Positions 1-4,317 of a DNA stretch of 7,275 nt are shown piece by piece. Position 1 is the first letter of the stretch; every line of letters starts with the position of its first letter. The position numbers were made by a program, and so were the translations under genes. The notes under the pieces were generated by a model that was given only the letters and a program-made list of their open reading frames with translations, had not been told where the DNA came from and ran no database searches. Source of the stretch: Flavobacteriales bacterium (lineage in GTDB: Bacteria; Bacteroidota; Bacteroidia; Flavobacteriales_F; PHOS-HE28). The stretch covers positions 1 to 7,275 of the forward strand of contig JACJZJ010000008.1 in the NCBI GenBank assembly GCA_020635675.1, written 5' to 3'.

Positions 1-284
1 CGATCAACGGGATCATCCTGCACATCCTCAGCGGTGACCTGCTCGACGATGCGCAGATGGACCCGAGCTATGCATTGAAGGAAGGTGACCTCGTGGTGAC
101 GCTCCATCCCCAGGACAAACAGACCGCGCGCCGCATTGCCGCGATGGTGCTGCGGTTCGACACGCATTCGTTCCTGTTGAAGGAAATGTGGACCGACCAG
201 GTGGATGGGGACCGCACAGTGCTGCGCTTCACCAAGGTGGAGAAGGACGTTCCGGTCGATCCGCGGACGTTCACCGATCTTTGA
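1..284 (+). CDS. LolA-like outer-membrane lipoprotein carrier protein, 3' end only
   Basis: This is the C-terminal part of a gene that enters from the left edge; the frame is open from base 3 and gives 93 residues ending at the TGA at 282-284. The internal ATG at 57 is not the real start, because the frame is open upstream of it with similar composition. The pattern of short amphipathic beta strands, with MVLRFDTHSFLLKEMW followed by DGDRTVLRFTKV and a terminal VPVDPRTF, resembles the end of LolA-type carriers. There, a strand pair carrying a D-G-D turn precedes a closing Asn/Asp-x-x-Phe-like segment. LolA proteins are periplasmic half-barrel chaperones for acylated molecules. Divergent copies also sit in aryl-polyene and flexirubin-type clusters, which fits the next two genes. 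The family call rests on pattern memory, with no N-terminus or signal peptide in view. Confidence 0.6.
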   Translation, partial: INGIILHILSGDLLDDAQMDPSYALKEGDLVVTLHPQDKQTARRIAAMVLRFDTHSFLLKEMWTDQVDGDRTVLRFTKVEKDVPVDPRTFTDL

Positions 285-289
285 GCACC

Positions 290-664
290 ATGGGACGCGC
301 CCCCTGCCGATCGATCTTCCACATCGAACAGCTCTCACGTTCGGAGGAAGGATGGCAGGCCAACGTACGCATCGACCCACGGCATCCCGTATTCGGTGGC
401 CATTTTCCGGGCATGCCGATCACGCCGGGTGCCACGCTGGTCCAACTGGTCCAGGAACTGCTCTCCCAGGCCCTGGATACCGACCTGCTCATGCGGGAGG
501 CCCGCAGCATCAAGTTCCTTGCTCCGGTGGACCCGACAAAATGGACGGAACTGATCTGGAACTTGCGGGTCCGCGAGGAGGAGGGCAACATCCTGTGTGA
601 TGCCTCAGGGACCGCGGACGACCGCCCGTTCCTTTCGATGAAAGCCAGCTTCGTCCGCGCATGA
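290..664 (+). CDS. FabZ-like hotdog 3-hydroxyacyl-ACP dehydratase
   Basis: A 124-residue hotdog-fold protein. Residues 32-47 read HPVFGGHFPGMPITPG, the FabA/FabZ active-site loop and start of the central helix, with the catalytic His at 38. Later KFLAPVDP (75-82) is the usual strand before the substrate tunnel closes. Such enzymes remove water from 3-hydroxyacyl-ACP. The Glu or Asp that normally lies 14 residues after the His is Gln52 here. I recall a Gln at this place in Bacteroidota copies from pigment or lipid clusters, so it may be a subfamily trait rather than a loss. The ATG at 290 is chosen. A TTG at 281 overlapping the stop of the upstream gene would add only three residues. The 5-base gap to the LolA-like gene implies one transcript and probably translational coupling. 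A role in a specialised acyl or polyene lipid pathway is inferred from the neighbours. Confidence 0.75.
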   Translation: MGRAPCRSIFHIEQLSRSEEGWQANVRIDPRHPVFGGHFPGMPITPGATLVQLVQELLSQALDTDLLMREARSIKFLAPVDPTKWTELIWNLRVREEEGNILCDASGTADDRPFLSMKASFVRA

Positions 665-698
665 CGCGACGGCGACCAGGCATCCGATCGGCCGGAAG

Positions 699-1805
699 AT
701 GCGGATAGCCATCGTTGTACCGACCTATGACAATGCCGGCACGTTGGGCAGCGTGGTCCGCGCGATCCTGGAACAGGGTGAACGCGATGTATACGTGGTC
801 AATGATGGCTCCACGGACCATACCGCTGATGTCCTGGCGACTTTTCCCGACCTGCATGTGCTGACCAACGACCGCAACCGCGGCAAGGGGTATTCACTGC
901 GCAGGGGTTTCGAGGCCGCCCTGGCGGACGGTTTCGACCAGGCGATCACGATCGACTCCGACGGTCAGCATGCGGCCGGCGAGATCCCGAAAATGCGCGC
1001 TGCCGTGGAAGCGCATCCCGGCGCGATGATCATGGGTGTGCGTGACATGACCGGTACGGATGTGCCTGGGAAGAGCTCTTTCGGGAACCGGTTCAGCAAC
1101 TTTTGGTTCCTGGTGGAGACAGGCTGGAGGCTGCGCGACACCCAGACCGGATTCCGCGCGTATCCCCTGAAGGCGGTCTGTCGGATGCGGAGATGGACCG
1201 CCCGCTTCGAATACGAGATCGAGGTGATCGTACGGCTGGCCTGGCGGGGTATTTCCTTCGTGCAGGTGCCGGTGAGCGTGCGCTACGACTTGCCGGACCG
1301 CGTGTCGCACTTCCGTCCGTTCAAGGATTTCATCCGGATCAGCGTGTTGAACTCCGTACTGTTCACCCTGGCCCTTTTCGTGCACTGGCCCCGCCGGTTG
1401 TTCACGGAACGCCGTGTTTGGGAACGGTTGCGGGCGGAAGCGGTGCGTCCCGAGGAGAGCACCTGGCGCAAAGCCATGAGCATCGGGTTCGGACTGTTCA
1501 TGGGCATCGTACCCATCTGGGGTTTTCAACTCGCGGTGGGCATCCCGCTCACCTTTCTGTTCCGGCTGAACAGGGTGTTGTTCGTCCTGGCCGCGAACAT
1601 CAGCATCCCGCCGATGATCCCGCTGATCGTGTACGCGAGCTACAAGGTGGGCGCACCCTTTGTCGGCGACGATCGCATCCGCATCACCGACCTGTCCGGG
1701 ATCACCTTGGAGGCCATCCGCTGGAATCTGGCCCAATACCTGGTCGGTGCCGTTCTGCTCGCCCTCATGGCGGGGGCGGCCGGAGCGATCGCGAGCTACT
1801 TGTGA
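699..1805 (+). CDS. Family 2 glycosyltransferase with C-terminal DUF2062 membrane domain
   Basis: A 368-residue two-domain protein. Residues 1-225 form a GT-A glycosyltransferase: IAIVVPTYDNAGTL at the N-terminus, VVNDGSTD at 33-40 for nucleotide binding, ITIDSDGQH at 83-91 carrying the DxD metal/sugar-nucleotide motif, and TQTGFRAY at 148-155. Residues from about 252 to 368 match DUF2062, with SIGFGLFMGIVPIWGFQ (261-277), an ANISIPPMIPLIVYASY segment (299-315) and a final hydrophobic helix (343-365). It is therefore probably anchored in the inner membrane, with the catalytic domain in the cytoplasm. This fusion recurs in Bacteroidota lipid, aryl-polyene and flexirubin-type clusters together with LolA-like and hotdog dehydratase genes, as here. 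The acceptor is unknown. The gap to the dehydratase gene is 34 bases, so they are probably co-transcribed. The ATG at 699 gives the normal family N-terminus; a GGAAG lies directly against it, too close for a standard ribosome site. Confidence 0.85.
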   Translation: MRIAIVVPTYDNAGTLGSVVRAILEQGERDVYVVNDGSTDHTADVLATFPDLHVLTNDRNRGKGYSLRRGFEAALADGFDQAITIDSDGQHAAGEIPKMRAAVEAHPGAMIMGVRDMTGTDVPGKSSFGNRFSNFWFLVETGWRLRDTQTGFRAYPLKAVCRMRRWTARFEYEIEVIVRLAWRGISFVQVPVSVRYDLPDRVSHFRPFKDFIRISVLNSVLFTLALFVHWPRRLFTERRVWERLRAEAVRPEESTWRKAMSIGFGLFMGIVPIWGFQLAVGIPLTFLFRLNRVLFVLAANISIPPMIPLIVYASYKVGAPFVGDDRIRITDLSGITLEAIRWNLAQYLVGAVLLALMAGAAGAIASYL

Positions 1806-1829
1806 TCGGGGCGATGCGGAGGAAGTAAG

Positions 1830-2165
1830 GAGCCCGCCTTCGCGGAACCCCGGGCGATGCCCGCTGCTCCGCTTCGGCGACATCCACGACCAGACCAGAT
1901 GCCTGTTCATGAACGCCCGACCACTTCCGGTCTTCAGGTACTTCTCAAAAGCGAAGGCCTTGTGCTTGTCCTGGAAGCCGAACACGGCGATGCATTCCAG
2001 AGGACGCTTGTCCCGTGCATAGTGGACGAAACCCTTGTCGTGCCGATCCTTCCGCCGGTCAGGGTTTTCTGTACACCCCACGTAGTAGCGTCCGTTCGAG
2101 CACTTCAGCATATACACATGGTAGGCCGACCGCACGATGCCGAAGTTGTGGTGGACCGCTTCCAC
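1830..2165 (-). CDS. Small GIY-YIG nuclease reading frame, no in-frame stop at its natural end
   Basis: Counting from the GTG at 2165, residues 16-90 form a complete single-domain GIY-YIG endonuclease. HVYMLKCSNGRYYVG (16-30) contains both signature strands, DRRKDRH (36-42) carries the catalytic Arg, and FEKYLKTGSGRAFMNRH (73-89) carries the metal-binding Glu74 and the usual C-terminal motif. All expected catalytic residues are present. A second GTG at 2135 would give a start at the residue where relatives usually begin, and may be the real one. Stand-alone proteins of this kind are normally about 80-100 residues long. Here the frame does not stop: from residue 96 it translates repeat copy 1 (SPKRSSGHRPGFREGGL), then stays open antisense through the glycosyltransferase gene to 894. 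That far extension is a GC-rich shadow, so I end the feature at the repeat. The function is unknown; mobility or DNA processing is possible. It may be a decayed or recombined gene. Confidence 0.6.
1831..1880. repeat. Structured 50-bp repeat, copy 1 (REP-like)
   Basis: The 50 bases match 2217-2266 at 48 positions in the same orientation; the two differences are C/T changes at 1864 and 1867. The unit is an imperfect palindrome: CGCC (1835-1838) can pair with GGCG (1876-1879). Inside that, CGGAAC (1843-1848) faces GCTCCG (1866-1871) with one A-C mismatch, and the innermost CGGGC and GCCCG close a GAT triloop. The copy begins 25 bases after the glycosyltransferase stop and overlaps the 3' end of the minus-strand GIY-YIG frame. 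It may belong to a dispersed REP-like family, but one window cannot show that. Confidence 0.85.
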
Positions 2166-2216
2166 CGTGGACGAGCCGAATTGGATGGAACCTTTTCGGG
2201 AACGTGGGGGAGGCGA

Positions 2217-2266
2217 AGCCCGCCTTCGCGGAACCCCGGGCGATGCCCGTTGTTCCGCTTCGGCGA
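2217..2266. repeat. Structured 50-bp repeat, copy 2 (REP-like)
   Basis: This is the second copy of the unit at 1831-1880, in direct orientation and 386 bases away. Its hairpin is better paired than in copy 1: CGGAAC (2229-2234) matches GTTCCG (2252-2257) perfectly, with a CC/TT internal loop and an inner CGGGC/GCCCG stem around a GAT triloop. CGCC (2221-2224) and GGCG (2262-2265) can close the outside. An extra small hairpin, GCGAAG (2213-2218) with CTTCGC (2224-2229), overlaps the left edge only in this copy. It starts six bases beyond the 3' end of the tmRNA gene, so in RNA it would fold directly downstream of tmRNA. It could help terminate or trim that transcript, although no U-run follows it. 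Confidence 0.85.
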
Positions 2267-2272
2267 GGCAAA

Positions 2273-2668
2273 GGTGGAGCCGGAGGGGATCGAACCCTCG
2301 TCCAAACGACCGAAGAGCGGGCTTTCTACATGCTTAGCCGTTCATTGGTTTTCGACCGGGACCTGGGGATCGGCACCCTAGTTCCGGCTTAGGTCCTGTT
2401 GTCTTACCGATGCTTCGGACCACCGCACCGGCCAGTCCTCCATGGTGATACCCCTGGGCCGGGAAGGAGGTGGACGGGCCTCCCCGAGGGGCACTCGTCC
2501 GGGCTACTGTTGTTCACCCGGATAAAGCCTGTAGCCTGAGGCTATTAGGCTGCGAGAGCGTAATCTACGTTGCCAGTTACGGCTTTGAGGCACTGGGATA
2601 CGAGCCGCACCTCACGCTCGACATGCTTACACGTTCCACGAAGCCGCTGTCGAATCCATGTCGGCCCC
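2273..2668 (-). ncRNA. ssrA: Transfer-messenger RNA (tmRNA)
   Basis: This RNA rescues stalled ribosomes with SmpB and adds a degradation tag to the unfinished protein. The 5' end on the minus strand (2668 downward) is GGGGCCG, which pairs with CGGCTCC (2282-2276) and keeps the G3-U pair recognised by alanyl-tRNA synthetase. The D-arm region reads GGATTCGAC (2657-2649). The T-arm at 2299-2283 has a five-base stem, GAGGG/CCCTC, around TTCGATC. The bases before it, with TAAGCATGTAG, match the conserved 3' domain of bacterial tmRNA. The length of 396 bases is normal for the one-piece form. The 3' terminus is ACC followed by T, so the final A of CCA is not encoded. Reading frames across this stretch on either strand are not genes. 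I did not fold the pseudoknots. Confidence 0.95.
2542..2574 (-). other. tmRNA tag-peptide reading frame (GNVDYALAA)
   Basis: Inside ssrA the resume codon is probably GGC at 2574-2572, preceded by CGTAACT, resembling the determinant found just upstream of resume codons. Nine codons give GNVDYALAA, followed by two stops, TAA and TAG. The YALAA end is the conserved part seen by ClpXP-type proteases. The variable start, NVD after Gly, differs from the E-N-N or E-x-N type I remember for many Bacteroidota. Confidence 0.88.
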
Positions 2669-2691
2669 AATGGGTTGGAAAGAACGGACCG

Positions 2692-2721
2692 CAAATGTAC
2701 GCGGTGCCCATGCCTACGCAG
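2692..2721 (-). promoter_or_regulatory. Candidate Bacteroidota-type promoter of ssrA
   Basis: On the minus strand TACATTTG (2699-2692) is an exact match to the Bacteroidota -7 consensus TAnnTTTG. CTG (2721-2719) lies 19 bases upstream, where the -33 TTG belongs, with one mismatch. The -7 box ends 23 bases before the mature tmRNA 5' end, leaving room for a short leader that RNase P would remove. Confidence 0.55.
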
Positions 2722-2772
2722 ATCCCATGCCCTTGCCACCATGAGGACCTTAAATTCGGCGCCCCGCATATT

Positions 2773-4017
2773 ATGGCAGCACACTACCGCCGGATCGGCA
2801 TCATTCGCGAAGGCAAGGTCCCTGTGGACCGCCGGGTGCCACTCACCCCCAGGGTCTGCAGGATGGCCTGCGATAGGTTCCCCGGTCTGGACCTCATCGC
2901 GCAGCGCAGCCCCGTTCGCGCCTTCTCGGACCAGGAATATATGGATGCTGACATCCCTTTGACCGATGACCTTGCCGATCGCGAGTTGATCATCGGTGTG
3001 AAGGAGGTGCCCGTGGACCAACTGTTGCGCGGAAAGAGCTACCTGTTCTTCTCACACACGATCAAGAAACAGCCGCACAACCGCAAACTGCTGCGCGCTG
3101 TGCTGGACGGGGGCATCACGTTGATCGATCATGAATTGCTCACCGATGCGAATGGGCACCGCGTACTGGCCTTCGGTCATTGGGCCGGCGTGGTGGGCGC
3201 CTACAATGCCCTGCGCGCCTGGAACCTGTTCCATGGCGGGCGCAGCTTGAAGCCCGCCCATGCCTGTCGTGACCTGGGTGAACTGAAAGCGGAGTTGAAG
3301 CACCTGCACCTGGCGGGTGATCTACGCATCGTGATCACCGGCCACGGGCGCGTGGGCAGGGGCGCGTTGGAGGTGCTCGCCCTGGCCGGTATCGAGCGCG
3401 TCGATCCGGCGACGTTCCTCAAAAGCTCCACGAATGGTCCCGTGTTGACCGTGCTCGATACGGCCGACCTCTATGCCCGTGATGATGGCAGGTCCTTCGA
3501 CAAGGAGGTCTTTCACCATGATCCCAGTGGGCATCATGCGGTCTTCCTTCCCTATGTCCGAAAGGCGAACATGTACCTCGCCTGTCATTTCTGGGATGCG
3601 CGCGGACCGAAGATCCTGACCCACAATGACCTGAAAGCACCGGACCTGGCCCTGCAGGTGATCGCGGACATCAGTTGTGATGTCGACGGACCGATCGACA
3701 GCACCCTGCGCTCCACGACGATAGACGCGCCCTTCTTCGGCTATGATCGGGGAACGGGCACCGAGGTCCCGACGGGGACACCGGGGTCGATCACGGTCAT
3801 GGCCGTGGACAACCTGCCCTGCGAACTTCCGCGCGATGCATCGGAATCCTTCGCGAACGACCTGTATGAACGTGTACTTCCGGCCTTGTTGGGCGATGAC
3901 CCATCAGGGATGATCGATCGCGCGACGATCGCCAGGGACGGTGCATTGACCGGGCCATACACCTACCTGGCCGAATACGCGGGGAGCAACATGTCCGACG
4001 CGTTGAATGATGATTAA
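2773..4017 (+). CDS. Saccharopine dehydrogenase (NAD+, lysine-forming)-like oxidoreductase, AlaDH/PNT family
   Basis: A 414-residue protein. The N-terminal domain begins RIGIIREGKVPVDRRVPLTP (7-26), the usual opening of alanine dehydrogenase/transhydrogenase relatives. IIGVKEVP (73-80) and FFSHTIKKQ (92-100) carry Lys77 and His95, matching the catalytic Lys/His pair of LYS1-type saccharopine dehydrogenases. LAFGHWAGVVGAYNALRAW (132-150) is another family mark. The NAD fold has GHGRVG at 190-195. DISCDVDGPIDST (299-311) and VDNLPCELPRDAS (345-357) close the active site as in LYS1. The known reaction is NAD-dependent cleavage of saccharopine to lysine and 2-oxoglutarate, or the reverse. The exact substrate is not proven here, and an alanine-dehydrogenase-like role is possible. 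The frame is open back to 2470, but that stretch lies over ssrA and its promoter. The ATG at 2773 is the sensible start, 104 bases from the divergent tmRNA. A weak -7-like TAAATTCG lies at 2751-2758. The gene ends before a terminator and seems monocistronic. Confidence 0.85.
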   Translation: MAAHYRRIGIIREGKVPVDRRVPLTPRVCRMACDRFPGLDLIAQRSPVRAFSDQEYMDADIPLTDDLADRELIIGVKEVPVDQLLRGKSYLFFSHTIKKQPHNRKLLRAVLDGGITLIDHELLTDANGHRVLAFGHWAGVVGAYNALRAWNLFHGGRSLKPAHACRDLGELKAELKHLHLAGDLRIVITGHGRVGRGALEVLALAGIERVDPATFLKSSTNGPVLTVLDTADLYARDDGRSFDKEVFHHDPSGHHAVFLPYVRKANMYLACHFWDARGPKILTHNDLKAPDLALQVIADISCDVDGPIDSTLRSTTIDAPFFGYDRGTGTEVPTGTPGSITVMAVDNLPCELPRDASESFANDLYERVLPALLGDDPSGMIDRATIARDGALTGPYTYLAEYAGSNMSDALNDD

Positions 4018-4063
4018 CTTTGAGTGACGGTCGCCGGAACCCTTGTTGCGCTGTGTGACCTCA

Positions 4064-4094
4064 GAACGGACCCTTCGGGGTCCGTTCACCTTTT
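4064..4094 (+). terminator. Rho-independent terminator after the dehydrogenase gene
   Basis: A perfect 10-bp stem, GAACGGACCC (4064-4073) with GGGTCCGTTC (4078-4087), closes a TTCG loop on a C-G pair, the very stable cUUCGg tetraloop. TTTT follows at 4091-4094. It lies 47 bases after the stop codon at 4017, so it should separate the dehydrogenase transcript from the surface-protein gene. Confidence 0.85.
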
Positions 4095-4317
4095 CGGACG
4101 TCGCATGGCCCCAGGGACCGATGGCGACACTGCGGACGCAAGGATCGCACACATGTCCACCAACACTTCGTTGGAAAGGAGGATATTTTCGACCAGATAT
4201 GGGTTCCTTTCGACAAACTGCCTGGGCGTTCAGCCATCCCGGAAAGGTCGCACTGTTCCTACCGATGTGCGAAGGCATCCGCTAACTTTCGGCTCTACCG
4301 AAAACCACCCTATTGCC
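4095..4317 (+). other. Intergenic leader upstream of the T9SS surface-protein gene
   Basis: This stretch must hold the promoter and leader of the large gene at 4318. I find no complete TTG-N19-TAnnTTTG promoter. Two one-mismatch -7-like boxes are visible, TATTTTCG (4184-4191) and TAACTTTC (4283-4290), neither with a TTG at the right distance. A small perfect hairpin, TTTCGG (4287-4292) with CCGAAA (4298-4303), ends 14 bases before the start codon. A purine-rich AAAGGAGG (4175-4182) precedes a 28-codon frame starting at 4199. The frame of the large gene is open through this stretch back to 4024, but it would translate the terminator and carries no signal peptide there, so I treat it as non-coding. 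Confidence 0.5.

Noticed and set aside
894..1829. Long minus-strand extension of the GIY-YIG frame, antisense to the glycosyltransferase gene
   Set aside because: The plus-strand glycosyltransferase is full length with all motifs. The antisense frame is low-complexity Arg/Gly/His/Pro-rich sequence typical of GC-rich shadows.
1831..2266. A CRISPR array
   Set aside because: There are only two copies of a 50-bp palindromic unit, separated by 336 bases that encode a protein domain; no regular spacers are present.
1857..2392. Plus-strand frames across the repeats and ssrA, including one with EPEGIEPSSKRPKSG
   Set aside because: They translate the complement of the tmRNA 3' domain and of the GIY-YIG frame and have no domain of their own.
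2545..3021. Minus-strand 158-residue frame ending in GNVDYALAA
   Set aside because: Only the last nine codons are real, as the tmRNA tag. The rest runs across the tmRNA 5' part and the start of the dehydrogenase gene.
4015..4022. TAACTTTG, an exact -7 promoter match overlapping the dehydrogenase stop codon
   Set aside because: There is no TTG about 19 bases upstream, and any transcript would run straight into the terminator at 4064, so it is probably chance.
4024..4317. N-terminal extension of the surface-protein frame
   Set aside because: It would translate the terminator at 4064-4094 and bury the signal peptide that begins at the ATG at 4318.
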